Part shown: piece by piece, positions 7,204-16,612 of the stretch
Layout of the letters: each line of letters begins with the position of its first letter
How positions within the stretch are numbered: position 1 is the stretch's first letter
DNA from: an uncultured Spirochaetales bacterium
GTDB lineage: Bacteria; Spirochaetota; Spirochaetia; Sphaerochaetales; Sphaerochaetaceae
Length of the DNA stretch: 64,000 nucleotides
NCBI GenBank assembly: GCA_944388965.1
Contig: CALXKL010000002.1
Location: 186,001 to 250,000 of the forward strand
Direction: 5' to 3'
Notes under the pieces: generated by a model
The model's input: only the letters and a program-made list of their open reading frames with translations
What the model was told of the DNA's origin: nothing
Databases searched by the model: none
Program-made: the position numbers and the translations under genes

Positions 7204-8487
7204 ATGGAGACATTCGACTGCATCATCGTCGGCACGGGCCCGGCAGGCATGGGAGCGGCCTTCTCGCTCATCGAGAGACATCCGGAGTCCAGGATCCTCA
7301 TGCTGGACAAGACCCCCTATTCCACAGGAGGCATGCGCAACGACTGCAAGATGAACTTCACCTTCCCGATCGGCTTCCCGCTGGAATATTGGGACGAGGA
7401 TGTGGCCGATGCGTATCTGGACGAGGTGATGAAGTTCCTCAGACCGGACATTCTTCCAAAGTCGAACATCGAGACATACCAGGCCAGGGCGACAAGACTG
7501 GGCTGCTCCCTGCTCGAGATCAGGCAGACCCACCTCGGCACGGACGGAGGGCTTGCCCTGATCAAGGATCTCCAGGAAAGGCTCCGACAGGCCGGAGTCG
7601 TCCTCGCCCTCGGCGAGACCATGACCGACATCGACAACCGGGCGAAGACGATAACGACAGACAAGAGGATACTTGGCTACAGGAGCCTTCTCGTGGCGCC
7701 CGGACGGCAGGGCTTCCACTTCCTGCAGGAGGTCATGCAGAAGCTGGATGTCCCCTATGTCGACAACATCGTCGACGTCGGCATACGTCTGGAGACGAGG
7801 ATAGAGCACTACCCGATCGTCAAGGACTACTACGATCCCAAGTTCTACTTCAAGGAGAAGGTGCGCACCTTCTGCACCAACAGCGGCAACGCCCACGTGG
7901 TCAGGGAGAAGTACGCCACGGCCCGTGGCGACATCTGGTACTCGGTCAACGGACACGCCTTCGCGGCTGACGAGAAGCGCAACAACGGACTGGTCAACTT
8001 CGCCCTGCTGAAGACGGTGCGTCTGACCGAGCCGCTTGCAAGCGGCCAGGAGTTCGCGGAGCACCTGGGCATGATCGCCGCGCTCATGGGAGGCGGCAGG
8101 CCCCTGATGCAGCGCGTGGGCGACTTCCGGCTCGGCAGGAGGAGCAAGGAGGCGACCTTCAACGGCGACCTGTACGACTTCAGGCCTTCGCTCCAGGGCG
8201 CCAGCCCCTCCGACATATCGCTGGCGATGCCATCCAAGATCCTCCGCTACATCTGGTCGGCGATGAAGAACCTGGACACGATCGTTCCGGGAATCCTCCA
8301 TCCGAGCACGATAATGTACTACCCGGAGATCAAGCTGTACGCCAACAAGCCCCAGTACAGGGACGAGCACTTCCAGGTCGCGGAAGGCGTCTTCTTCGCC
8401 GGTGACGGAGCCGGGACCAGCCGCGGCATCACGGGGGCCTGGGCCAGCGGCATAAGGGCCTCGCGCGGCATGGAGGAGTACATCTGA
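7204..8487 (+). CDS. FAD-dependent oxidoreductase (COG2509-like)
   Basis: A 427-residue flavoprotein. The N-terminal dinucleotide-binding motif is IIVGTGPAGMGAAFSL (residues about 7-22). A C-terminal GDGAGTSRGITGAWASGIRA motif binds the FAD pyrophosphate, and the middle carries LLVAPGRQG. The whole resembles the uncharacterised FAD-dependent dehydrogenases of COG2509; the substrate is not known for this group. Start ATG 7204 has GGAGAAG 10 bases upstream. The next gene starts 9 bases downstream, then the CCA-adding enzyme, so the three are probably one transcript without an obvious common pathway. Confidence 0.82.
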   Translation: METFDCIIVGTGPAGMGAAFSLIERHPESRILMLDKTPYSTGGMRNDCKMNFTFPIGFPLEYWDEDVADAYLDEVMKFLRPDILPKSNIETYQARATRLGCSLLEIRQTHLGTDGGLALIKDLQERLRQAGVVLALGETMTDIDNRAKTITTDKRILGYRSLLVAPGRQGFHFLQEVMQKLDVPYVDNIVDVGIRLETRIEHYPIVKDYYDPKFYFKEKVRTFCTNSGNAHVVREKYATARGDIWYSVNGHAFAADEKRNNGLVNFALLKTVRLTEPLASGQEFAEHLGMIAALMGGGRPLMQRVGDFRLGRRSKEATFNGDLYDFRPSLQGASPSDISLAMPSKILRYIWSAMKNLDTIVPGILHPSTIMYYPEIKLYANKPQYRDEHFQVAEGVFFAGDGAGTSRGITGAWASGIRASRGMEEYI

Positions 8488-8496
8488 CCCGGTCAT

Positions 8497-9867
8497 ATGA
8501 GATGCCATGACTTCGACAGCGGGAACGTCTGGCGGCTTGTGCTCGCCCTGAGCATCCCCACCTGCCTTTCGCAGGCGGTCAACGTGCTGTACGCGATAGT
8601 CGACAGGATGTTCATTGGAAACATGGATGCGGTCGGGGACATCGCCCTTGCCGGTGTCGGGGTCGCGGTTCCGATAACCTCGCTCCTGTCCTCGTTCGCC
8701 GTCCTGATCGGCATGGGAGGCTCGCCGCTGATGGCCATGAGGGAAGGACACGGGGAGCACGAAGAGGCCGTCAGGATACTCTCGACCGGCTTCTCGTGTC
8801 TGCTTGTCCTTTCAGCCGTCCTCACTCCGCTCTTCCTCATCGTGAAGACTCCGCTCCTGCTGCTGTTCGGTTCCTCCCCCACTACGCTGCCATACGCCGA
8901 CGAATACCTGACGTGGTACCTTCTGGGCACACCGTTCGCCCTTGTAGGGTCGGGCATGAACAGCTTCGTCATAAACCAGGGCATGAGCAGGCGCGCGATG
9001 GTGTCGGTGATGACGGGTGCACTTGTGAACGTCATGCTGGATCCGCTCTTCATATACGTGCTGGACATGGGGGTCAGGGGAGCTGCCGTTGCGACGGTCG
9101 CCAGTCAGGCCGCCAGCTGCGCGATAACGCTCACGGCCCTGCTTTCAGACAAGGCGACCATCCGGCTCGTCCCCGCTGCACCAAGGGCCTACATAGTCCG
9201 CAGGATGGTAAGACTGGGTCTGTCTCCGTTCATCATCATCGCCACCGACAGCATCATAATGATCGCCCTCAACGCCATCCTGCAGCACTATGGCGGGCAG
9301 ACGATGGGCGACACGCTGGTCGGAGCCTCGACGATCATCCAGTCGTTCCACCTTCTGGTGATGAATCCGCTTGGGGGGATCACGGCAGGCAGCCAGGGGC
9401 TTCTCAGCTATTCATATGGCGCAGGGAACGTCGCGCGGGTGAGACGGACCTGGGCATGCGTCCAGGTGCTCGCCACGATATACACCGCACTGATGATGGC
9501 TCTGGCATGGAACTTCAGCGCCCCGTTCATCTCCCTATTCACACAGGACGGACAGGTGGCCCGGGTGAGCATGCACTACCTCAGGGTCTTCACCGCCGCG
9601 ATCATCCCGCTCTCGTTCCAGTACAACACGGTCGACACGTTCACAGCCCTCGGCTGGAGCCAGGTCTCGCTTCCTCTGTCGCTGCTGCGCAAGGCGGTCT
9701 TCACTCTGGCGCTCTTCATCATACCGGCGCTCACTGGAAGCGGAGGGTCGGCGTTCTTCGCAGAGCCTGTGGCTGACCTGACGGCGGCCGTCATCAGCAC
9801 GACCACGCTTGCCATCATGCTGCCCCGCGTCCTCAGGATGAGGGCCGAGGGGAGACTGTCCATCTGA
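8497..9867 (+). CDS. MATE-family multidrug/cation antiporter
   Basis: A 456-residue inner-membrane transporter with about twelve hydrophobic segments in two related halves. The first half starts WRLVLALSIPTCLSQAVNVLYAIVDRMFIG, close to the MepA/NorM subfamily (A..N..Y..VD..F.G). The conserved Gly/Pro region of helices 2-3 and the second-half repeat LGLSPFIIIATDSI support MATE. It would export organic cations or flavin-type compounds in exchange for Na+ or H+. It starts 9 bases after the FAD protein and ends 9 bases before the CCA gene. Substrate unknown. Confidence 0.9.
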   Translation: MRCHDFDSGNVWRLVLALSIPTCLSQAVNVLYAIVDRMFIGNMDAVGDIALAGVGVAVPITSLLSSFAVLIGMGGSPLMAMREGHGEHEEAVRILSTGFSCLLVLSAVLTPLFLIVKTPLLLLFGSSPTTLPYADEYLTWYLLGTPFALVGSGMNSFVINQGMSRRAMVSVMTGALVNVMLDPLFIYVLDMGVRGAAVATVASQAASCAITLTALLSDKATIRLVPAAPRAYIVRRMVRLGLSPFIIIATDSIIMIALNAILQHYGGQTMGDTLVGASTIIQSFHLLVMNPLGGITAGSQGLLSYSYGAGNVARVRRTWACVQVLATIYTALMMALAWNFSAPFISLFTQDGQVARVSMHYLRVFTAAIIPLSFQYNTVDTFTALGWSQVSLPLSLLRKAVFTLALFIIPALTGSGGSAFFAEPVADLTAAVISTTTLAIMLPRVLRMRAEGRLSI

Positions 9868-9876
9868 GGCCGCTTC

Positions 9877-11241
9877 ATGCTATCTTCGGCAGTTGTGAAG
9901 ACGAAATGCACACTGGATGGGAACACGAAGGCGCTCGGCCGGATATTCGCCGACCACGGCTACAGGCTCTACCTGGTAGGCGGGGCGGTGCGCGACTACC
10001 TGATGGGCATACCGAACGACGATTATGACTTCGCCACGGATGCAAGACCGCACGAGGTCATGGCCATGTTCCCCCACCATGTCATACCCACCGGGCTCCA
10101 GCACGGAACGGTGACCGTCCGTTTCAGAAGACAGAGCTATGAGGTGACCACCTTCAGAAGCGAAGGTGGCTATTCCGACTCGCGCCATCCCGACAGCGTC
10201 ACGTTCGTCAGGTCGCTGGAGAGCGATCTCGAGAGGCGGGACTTCACAATCAACGCACTCGCCGCGGACACTCTCGACGGCACCATCATCGACCACCACG
10301 ACGGCAGAGGCGACCTGCACAGGCGCCTGATCCGTGCCATAGGCGACCCCGATGAGCGATTCGCGGAGGACGCCCTGCGCATGCTGCGCGCATGCCGCTT
10401 CGCAGCCCGTCTCGACTTCGACATCGACAGGCGCACCTTCGAGGCGATGAAGAGGCTGTCCTCGACGCTTACACGCGTATCGGCAGAGAGGATCAGGGAC
10501 GAACTGTACAAGACGCTGATGAGCGACCATCCGTCAAGAGGAATCGAGCTGATGCGCACATCCGGTCTTCTGGACCATATCCTGCCGGAGCTCGTCCGCT
10601 GCGTCGCAATCGCCCAGGGCGGCATGCATTCGATGGACGTCTACCACCATAGCCTTGCCGCACTGGATGAATCGGCACGTCACGCCTACCCGCTCGCCGT
10701 CAGGCTCGCCGCCCTGCTGCACGACATCGGCAAGCCCTCTTGCAGGGTCGAAGGCGAAGACAGATGCACGTTCCATGGACACGAGATCACCGGAGGAGAG
10801 ATGGTGGATGGAATCATGCGGCGTCTGAAGTCATCCAACGAGGAAAGACAGCTCGTGTCCCTGCTCGTGAGACAGCACATGTTCAACTACACGCCGTCCT
10901 GGAGCGACGGGGCCGTCCGCCGCTTCATCAACAGGGTCGGCAAGGACAACCTGGAGGCGCTGTTCCAGCTGAGGATAGCGGACGCCTGTGCAATATCCGG
11001 TACACCGTCGATGGACGGGCTGTGGGAGCTGGAGGAGCGCATCGGGACGATTCTGGATTCCTCGCCGGCGCTGACGGTCAAGGACCTGGCCGTCGACGGA
11101 CACGACCTTATGGCCGCAGGAATCAAACCGGGGCCCGTGCTGGGGCGCACCCTGTCGGCGCTGCTCGAGGCGGTCCTGGACGATCCGTCGCTCAACGACA
11201 AGGATACGCTGACCGCTCTGGCGCTGGGTCTTCAGAGCTGA
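9877..11241 (+). CDS. cca: CCA tRNA nucleotidyltransferase (with HD domain)
   Basis: A 454-residue class II nucleotidyltransferase that adds or repairs the 3' CCA of tRNAs. The catalytic domain has LVGGAVRDYLMG and the metal-binding acidic pair DYDFAT (residues about 28-55), then the RRDFTINAL motif, the NTP-selecting EDALRMLRACRFAARL helix and RVSAERIRDEL. The C-terminal part carries an HD phosphohydrolase motif (LAALLHDIGKP) with a following HxxxG block (FHGHEITGG), as in many bacterial CCA enzymes. The ATG at 9877 follows TGAGG. Its last 10 bases overlap the 3' end of recJ, which is convergent. Confidence 0.95.
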   Translation: MLSSAVVKTKCTLDGNTKALGRIFADHGYRLYLVGGAVRDYLMGIPNDDYDFATDARPHEVMAMFPHHVIPTGLQHGTVTVRFRRQSYEVTTFRSEGGYSDSRHPDSVTFVRSLESDLERRDFTINALAADTLDGTIIDHHDGRGDLHRRLIRAIGDPDERFAEDALRMLRACRFAARLDFDIDRRTFEAMKRLSSTLTRVSAERIRDELYKTLMSDHPSRGIELMRTSGLLDHILPELVRCVAIAQGGMHSMDVYHHSLAALDESARHAYPLAVRLAALLHDIGKPSCRVEGEDRCTFHGHEITGGEMVDGIMRRLKSSNEERQLVSLLVRQHMFNYTPSWSDGAVRRFINRVGKDNLEALFQLRIADACAISGTPSMDGLWELEERIGTILDSSPALTVKDLAVDGHDLMAAGIKPGPVLGRTLSALLEAVLDDPSLNDKDTLTALALGLQS

Positions 11242-13367
11242 GAGTGCTCGACCGACAGCAGAGTCAGCTGGACGTTGTCGGCGCCCCTGTAGTAGTTGTG
11301 GTTCAGTCTGAAGACGATGCGTACCAGGTCGCCTTTAGAATAGTCGAACGAAGAATCCCTTCTGGCACCCCACCACAGCGCAGGCCATATGCATCTTCCG
11401 ATCTGGAGCATGAGCTTCACATTCCCCTTGCCGGGATCGCCCAGGTTGATGATGTCCGCAATCTTCGCCCCGTCATGCAGGAACACGAGAGGGGCGCATG
11501 CCTCGCCGTACGGCTCGAAACGCTCCACGACCTTGACCAGATTCCCGTTCATGTCCTCCTGCGACACGAGGGCGTCCACGACCAGGGCATCGCTCTCCTG
11601 TACGATGTCCATCTTCATGACCTCTTCGTCCAGCGCCTTTAGAAAACCATCCTTCAGGTCGCAATCCATGGAGAAGCCGCCTGCCGCCTTGTGACCGCCG
11701 TAGTCCATGAAGAACGAGCCGAAGCGCGAGAGGAATTCGCGGCAGTTGATGCCTTCGCGACTCCTCATGGAGGCGGAGATGCGCCCCTCGTCGGGCTGCG
11801 AGAGCACGATGACCGCAGGTGTTGCGGGGAACTCCTTGAGCGCCCGTGTCGCCAGGGAGCCGGTCAGGCCGCGGGGGATCGAGCCAGTGTCCAGGAGAAT
11901 GAACTTCGACCCGTATGACTCCAGTGAGTCCTTCGCGCTCCACTTCGCCTTCTCCCAGGCATCCTCCCCCATCTTCTGACGCTGACGGTTGAGTTCGATC
12001 AGACGGTTGGTCAGCTCGTACATGGTCCTTGCGTCATCGCTGAGCAGGAGGTCCAGCGCCACCGACGGGCAACCCAGTCTGCCCGAGGCGTTGATCACAG
12101 GAGAAAGATACCAGCCGACATCATGCACGCTCAGCGGATGGCCTACGAGGTTCTGGGCGCTCATGAGCTGGACGAGCGAGCTGCGCGAGCCCTTCTCGAG
12201 CTCCTTGAGGCCGAGGCGGACGAGGATCCTGTTCTCGTCGACCAGCGGCATCATGTCGGCGATCGTCCCGATTGCCACGAGGTCCATCAGCTTCAGATAG
12301 TCCCGGCTCAGAGACGGATGGCGGTAGATGCAGCAGGAGATGAAAAGGCTGAGCAGCGTCTCTATCTCCTCGTGTCCGTCCGCATACATGGCCATCCTGC
12401 TCTCCGTGGTCAGCGTGAAGATGTTCCTGCCTTTGACACGGGGGATGACGGACTCCAGCTCACCGCGGATGTCGACCAGCGAGATGTCGACGCTTCTGCC
12501 GAAGGCGGCCCTCAGCTGCCTCAGCTCGCTCTCGCCGTCGAGCACGAGTATGGGGATGTTCTTCATCAGGGTGCGCACCAGACGGCTGCCCTCGAAATCG
12601 ACGGAGCGGTTCGGAAGCTCCTCGACTATCCTGGAGACCTCGACGAGGTTGTACAGCTCGACCGCCTGGACGATGGTCGTGGTGTCCTCCCCGGGCCCCG
12701 GCTCAGCATGCAGGAGTATGACATGGCTCTTGTACAGCGGGGTCATGGCGAAGCGTAGCGCCCAGATGAACTTGGCCGTGACGGCGCATCCTGCCAGGTG
12801 CTCGAACGGGTAGCCCGACGAGGCCACCTTCGGATCGATCGTCGCAAGCGCATCCGGCAGCTTCTGTCCGGCAAGATGATGGTCGAGCACGATCGTGTCG
12901 ATTCCACGCCGGTTCAGCTCGTCTATCTCGTCGATGCATGTTATTCCGTTGTCGACGGTGATCACCAGCCGTGCACCTTCATCCGCAATCGTCTCGACGG
13001 CCTTCATGGACAGTCCATAGGGTTCGTCGCCCTCCGGAAGATGGGTCCTCACGTCGATCCCCATGCCCCTCAGCTCCTGGGCAAGCAGGGCCGTGCTGGT
13101 GATGCCGTCTGCATCCCTGTCGCCGTAGATCGCGACGACCTGCCCCTCCTCCTGGGCCAGCAGGACGCGCTCGACAGCCTCCTCCATGTCATGGAAGAGG
13201 AACGGGGAATGCAGGAGGTTCAGCCCTCCTTCGAGATAGTACTTGATCTCGCCGGCCTCGCATATTCCACGCCTGGCGAAGATGTTGGCGGACAGGAAGT
13301 CCACCCGGTATTTCTCACATATCCTCCTGACGACATCAGGAGCCGTACGCTGCAGTATGTATTCCAT
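11232..13367 (-). CDS. recJ: Single-stranded-DNA-specific exonuclease RecJ
   Basis: A 711-residue 5'-3' single-strand exonuclease of the DHH superfamily that processes ends for RecFOR repair. Motif I is YGDRDADGITSTALL (canonical YGDYDVDG), motif II DNGITC, motif III LDHHL, and motif IV near VAIGTIADMMPL. The DHHA1 domain is recognised by YGGHKAAGGFSM. A long insert between motif III and the VAIGT block (about residues 190-330) and an OB-like C-terminus are present. Start ATG 13365-13367 fits MEYILQRTAPD; an upstream in-frame extension would run into recO and is rejected. It lies 13 bases downstream of recO, a sensible functional pair. Confidence 0.92.
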   Translation of the reverse strand: MEYILQRTAPDVVRRICEKYRVDFLSANIFARRGICEAGEIKYYLEGGLNLLHSPFLFHDMEEAVERVLLAQEEGQVVAIYGDRDADGITSTALLAQELRGMGIDVRTHLPEGDEPYGLSMKAVETIADEGARLVITVDNGITCIDEIDELNRRGIDTIVLDHHLAGQKLPDALATIDPKVASSGYPFEHLAGCAVTAKFIWALRFAMTPLYKSHVILLHAEPGPGEDTTTIVQAVELYNLVEVSRIVEELPNRSVDFEGSRLVRTLMKNIPILVLDGESELRQLRAAFGRSVDISLVDIRGELESVIPRVKGRNIFTLTTESRMAMYADGHEEIETLLSLFISCCIYRHPSLSRDYLKLMDLVAIGTIADMMPLVDENRILVRLGLKELEKGSRSSLVQLMSAQNLVGHPLSVHDVGWYLSPVINASGRLGCPSVALDLLLSDDARTMYELTNRLIELNRQRQKMGEDAWEKAKWSAKDSLESYGSKFILLDTGSIPRGLTGSLATRALKEFPATPAVIVLSQPDEGRISASMRSREGINCREFLSRFGSFFMDYGGHKAAGGFSMDCDLKDGFLKALDEEVMKMDIVQESDALVVDALVSQEDMNGNLVKVVERFEPYGEACAPLVFLHDGAKIADIINLGDPGKGNVKLMLQIGRCIWPALWWGARRDSSFDYSKGDLVRIVFRLNHNYYRGADNVQLTLLSVEHSQL

Positions 13368-13380
13368 GCTTCTTCTGTTC

Positions 13381-14127
13381 CTAAGCGAGACCATCCAGCT
13401 CCATGAGCGCCACGGCGCTCCTGAGGGAGGACGGACAGCTGAGCCTGTACAGTCTGATCGCATAGCGCATCAGACGCGTGGCCATCAGGTCGCTGACCGA
13501 ATACTCCATGGCCCGCTCGAGGGCCACTCCCAGGGAGTCCCTGACATATCGTCTGGCGTTGGGTGGCAGGATGAGGTCGACGGACATGCTAGCACATGTA
13601 TGGCAGCAAGGGCTAGCGAGGCGGTCGTTGAAGCCGAGCACCTCGTCCGGGGCATAGGGCCTTCCGCATACGGGGCAGACCTCGTAGTCCGATGACAGTC
13701 CGGCTATGTCGAGGGCGCGTATGATGAACTGCGTGACCACGCGCTTGTGGTTGTCGTCCTCCAGAATGTCCAGGCATCCGGTGAGCAGTTCGTAGAAGGC
13801 CGGAGCCTCGGTGCCCTTCTGGTCGATGACGATCTCGCACATCAGCGTGGCGGCGAACGACGAGGCTATGCCGGACAGGGCGTTCTCGTGGATGGTTATG
13901 ACATCGACGTCCACCAGACTGGCCTGGTGACGCTCCCTGTTGTCGTATATGTGGAAGACCCCTTCGGTATACAGCGACGCCCTGACGGCCCTGCAGCTCT
14001 TCTGTGCGCCGTAGACCGTGATGCAGCGTATGCCCCATACGGGGCTGAGCAGGGTCAGGACCCTGTCCCTCTCCCCTCGCCTCTCGCTCCTGATGACAAT
14101 GGCCGGTGCGCTCTCGTTCCTGTCCAT
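13381..14127 (-). CDS. recO: DNA repair protein RecO
   Basis: A 248-residue recombination mediator that helps load RecA on SSB-coated DNA. The N-terminal OB-fold region reads APAIVIRSERRGERDRVLTL and SPVWGIRCITVYGAQK. A zinc-finger-like cluster CPVC and CCHTC lies at about residues 160-190, typical of RecO; the rest is helical. The ATG (14125-14127) has a strong GGAGGG site 3-5 bases upstream, so an in-frame extension of 34 codons is not needed. An extended -10 (TGC-TATCTT, about 14158-14166) may serve as promoter. It is co-transcribed with recJ. Confidence 0.88.
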   Translation of the reverse strand: MDRNESAPAIVIRSERRGERDRVLTLLSPVWGIRCITVYGAQKSCRAVRASLYTEGVFHIYDNRERHQASLVDVDVITIHENALSGIASSFAATLMCEIVIDQKGTEAPAFYELLTGCLDILEDDNHKRVVTQFIIRALDIAGLSSDYEVCPVCGRPYAPDEVLGFNDRLASPCCHTCASMSVDLILPPNARRYVRDSLGVALERAMEYSVSDLMATRLMRYAIRLYRLSCPSSLRSAVALMELDGLA

Positions 14128-14252
14128 CCGCCCTCCGATCCGGACCCTTCTGGAAAGATAGCACAATCGGGACGAGGATGTCCTCCCGTCCAGATTTTCC
14201 TTGACGAGCCGCCGCTTGTCGTTGTTCACTCACAGATGAGGAGTTTTTTTCC

Positions 14253-14543
14253 ATGAGAGGATACGAGGACTACGACAGACAGGACGAGGACTTCCTGCGC
14301 AACGACAGGGACGAGGAGGACGACTTCGAGGACAGCCTCTATGACGACGAGGCCCCATCGTACGACGAATTCGGCTACATGGACGACGACGGCGAGTGGA
14401 CGGACGCCGGCGAAGACGATGACGAGGACGACTACGAGGACCACGGCTACTCCATCGAAGGGGATGAGGACGACTACCTCGATGATGAAGACGAGCCGCA
14501 GTACGAGGACGAGGACGACGAACAGATGGACTTCGATTTCTAG
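14253..14543 (+). CDS. Very small, extremely acidic hypothetical protein
   Basis: A 96-residue protein of which about half is Asp or Glu, with 13 Tyr/Phe spaced through it and only a few basic residues near the start. There is no signal peptide, Cys or membrane segment, and no known domain is recognised. The GAGGAG ribosome site 8 bases before the ATG (14253-14255) and the consistent reading frame favour a real gene. It stands alone between recO (divergent) and an ABC importer with its own promoter. It is probably disordered; a charge-mimic, chaperone or metal-buffer role is conceivable but unsupported. The opposite strand also has a long hydrophobic reading frame, a by-product of GAC/GAG-rich codons. 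Confidence 0.6.
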   Translation: MRGYEDYDRQDEDFLRNDRDEEDDFEDSLYDDEAPSYDEFGYMDDDGEWTDAGEDDDEDDYEDHGYSIEGDEDDYLDDEDEPQYEDEDDEQMDFDF

Positions 14544-14599
14544 TCCACCTTCATATTCATAATTCATGTATTAATATTCGCTTTTCTGCATAGGCGATA

Positions 14600-14628
14600 T
14601 TGTCAGCGGACCTCCTTCATGCTATAGT
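14600..14628 (+). promoter_or_regulatory. Promoter of the TrpXYZ-type ABC importer
   Basis: TTGTCA (14600-14605), 17-base spacer, TATAGT (14623-14628): a near-consensus sigma-70 promoter. The leader of about 33 bases contains a weak AAGGGGG ribosome site before the ATG at 14668. I see no operator or attenuator in it. Confidence 0.72.
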
Positions 14629-14667
14629 CGTTAGGCATAATAAGCATTTGGCAAAGGGGGTCTTTCC

Positions 14668-15669
14668 ATGAAAAGGTGCATCATCACGCTCATCGCCGTC
14701 CTGGCGATGGTCTTTCCGCTCTTCGCCGGCGGCACGGGAGAGAGTGTCGACGACGGAGTGACGATGATAGGAATTTCCAAGCTGATGAGCCATACGGCTC
14801 TCGACGCGGCCGAGCAGGGCTGCATCGACTACCTCGAATCCACAGGTCTTCCGGTCGAGTTCCAGCTCCAGAACGCCAACGGCGACGTGTCGACCGCGGC
14901 GTCCATCGCACAGCAGTTCAGGACATCCGGATGCGACATCGTGCTGGGAATCGCCACGGGCACGGCACAGGCGCTTGCCAACGTCTTCGACGACATCCCC
15001 GTCGTCTTCGCCGCGGTCACCGATCCGGTGGATGCGGGTCTCGTGCCATCCATGGAAGGCTCCAGCGACGTCAACGTCTGCGGTGTCAGCGACATGAACC
15101 CGGTCGAGGAGCAGATCAGGCTTCTGGTCGAGGTCACGGGTGCCGAGGTCGTCGGAAACATCTACGCCTCGGGCGAGGCCAACGGCGTCACCCTCATGGA
15201 GCAGGCGAAGGCCGCCTGCCAGAAGCTGGGCGTCGGATTCGTGGAGGTCGCCATCTCCAACTCCTCCGAGGTCCGCCAGGCCGCACAGTCCATCGTCGAC
15301 AGGGTCGATGCGATGTACATCGCGACAGACAACGCGGTCATCTCCGCCCTGCCCTCCATCGACGAGGTGTGCTCCGATGCAGGCATCCCGCTCTTCTCCT
15401 CCGACCCCAGCGGTATCGAGGGCCTGGACTGCATGATCAGCTGGGGCTTCGACTACTACAGCCTCGGCACCGCCACCGGAAAGCTGATCGAGAGGATCAT
15501 CAACGGCGAGGAGCCGGGCCCGCTGGGCACTGTCATCCTCGAGGATCCGGCGGACTTCGAGCTGTGGTTCAACCTCGATACGGCCGACAAGCTCGGCATC
15601 GAGATTCCGCAGGAGTATCTGGACATGGCCAGCGTCATCATCGAGGATGGCGTACAGACGAGGGTCTGA
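14668..15669 (+). CDS. ABC importer substrate-binding protein (ABC_sub_bind family)
   Basis: A 333-residue secreted binding protein of the PF04392-like family (TrpX/YtrX group). It has an N-terminal signal (MKRCIITLIAVLAMVFPLFAGGTGES) whose hydrophobic core ends in the FAGG motif common in spirochaetal binding proteins. The mature protein has the two-lobed pattern VTMIGISKLMSHTALD, CDIVLGIATGTAQA, IPVVFAAVTDPV and GVSDMNPV that is diagnostic for this family. Relatives have been linked to tryptophan, tyrosine or other aromatic substrates, but the ligand here is not shown. The permease follows 10 bases later and then the ATPase, making a complete importer. Confidence 0.88.
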   Translation: MKRCIITLIAVLAMVFPLFAGGTGESVDDGVTMIGISKLMSHTALDAAEQGCIDYLESTGLPVEFQLQNANGDVSTAASIAQQFRTSGCDIVLGIATGTAQALANVFDDIPVVFAAVTDPVDAGLVPSMEGSSDVNVCGVSDMNPVEEQIRLLVEVTGAEVVGNIYASGEANGVTLMEQAKAACQKLGVGFVEVAISNSSEVRQAAQSIVDRVDAMYIATDNAVISALPSIDEVCSDAGIPLFSSDPSGIEGLDCMISWGFDYYSLGTATGKLIERIINGEEPGPLGTVILEDPADFELWFNLDTADKLGIEIPQEYLDMASVIIEDGVQTRV

Positions 15670-15679
15670 GCATAGCGCC

Positions 15680-16612
15680 ATGTTGGAAGGTATTTTCGTC
15701 GAAGGACTGATATTCTCCGTGATGGCCCTGGGCATCCTGGTCAGCTACAGGATCCTGGACCTCGCGGACCTCACATGCGACGGCTCAATCGCCACAGGCG
15801 CCGCCGTCGCCGCGATCTGCATAACGAACGGCTGGAGCATCCCGATGGCGATGCTCCTGTCGTTCCTGGCAGGAATTCTCTGCGGGCTGTGCACCGCAGC
15901 GATCCACAACCACCTGCACATCCCGGGACTGCTTGCGGGAATCCTGACGATGACGATGCTCTATTCGATCAATCTCAGGATACTTGGCAACAAGGCCAAC
16001 GTCCCCCTGGTGCGCGTCGACACACTGTACGACTGGTTCCCGCAGACGCTGGGCTTCCTGTCCTCCTCCGTGGCGTCGCTGGTGGGCACGCTGCTTCTTG
16101 TCCTGGTGGTGAAGCTGGTCTTCGACCTCTTCTTCCGCTGCGACATGGGCGTCGCCATCGGAGCCCTCGGAGGCAACGAGCAGGTCGTGCTCAGCCTGGG
16201 CATGAACCCCAGCACGCTCAAGTACATCGCGCTCGGGCTGTCCAACGGTCTCATCGCCCTCTCCGGAGCGATGCTGGCACAGTACCAGGGCTTCGCGGAC
16301 GCCAACCTCGGTCAGGGCATGGTCGTCCAGGGACTCGCCGCGATAATGCTCGGCGAGTTCCTGTTCAACTCCAACAGGATATCCCTGATCACGCTGCGCG
16401 TCGTGCTTGGATCCATCATCTACAAGGGACTGATGTTCCTGGGACGCCGCTATGGGTATCTGGTCGGAATCACGCCGAACGACTTCAAGCTGCTGACCGG
16501 ACTGCTGGTCATCATCTCGCTGATCGTCGCATCCACCAGAATCAGGGCTGCGGAGGAGAGTGCACGGCGAAAGGCCGTCGAAAGGGTCATGGGAGGTGAC
16601 AGGAATGCTTGA
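15680..16612 (+). CDS. ABC importer permease (TrpY-like, branched-chain superfamily)
   Basis: A 310-residue inner-membrane permease with about eight to nine hydrophobic segments. The start LEGIFVEGLIFSVMALGILVSYRILD, the motif DLTCDGSIATGAAVAA and the coupling-loop region GALGGNEQVVLSLGM belong to the permease family that accompanies ABC_sub_bind proteins. The start is taken as the ATG at 15680, because the reading frame upstream overlaps the binding-protein gene. It ends 8 bases inside the ATPase gene. It would form the membrane channel of the same importer. Confidence 0.88.
   Translation: MLEGIFVEGLIFSVMALGILVSYRILDLADLTCDGSIATGAAVAAICITNGWSIPMAMLLSFLAGILCGLCTAAIHNHLHIPGLLAGILTMTMLYSINLRILGNKANVPLVRVDTLYDWFPQTLGFLSSSVASLVGTLLLVLVVKLVFDLFFRCDMGVAIGALGGNEQVVLSLGMNPSTLKYIALGLSNGLIALSGAMLAQYQGFADANLGQGMVVQGLAAIMLGEFLFNSNRISLITLRVVLGSIIYKGLMFLGRRYGYLVGITPNDFKLLTGLLVIISLIVASTRIRAAEESARRKAVERVMGGDRNA

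Noticed and set aside
9877-11241. Possible poly(A) polymerase instead of CCA-adding enzyme
   Set aside because: The HD domain, the LVGGAVRD start and the EDALRMLRACRFAARL helix fit CCA-adding enzymes better; poly(A) polymerase has a different C-terminus.
14226-14567. Valine-rich hydrophobic frame opposite the small acidic protein
   Set aside because: Same composition artefact; the plus frame has a good ribosome site, the minus frame has none.
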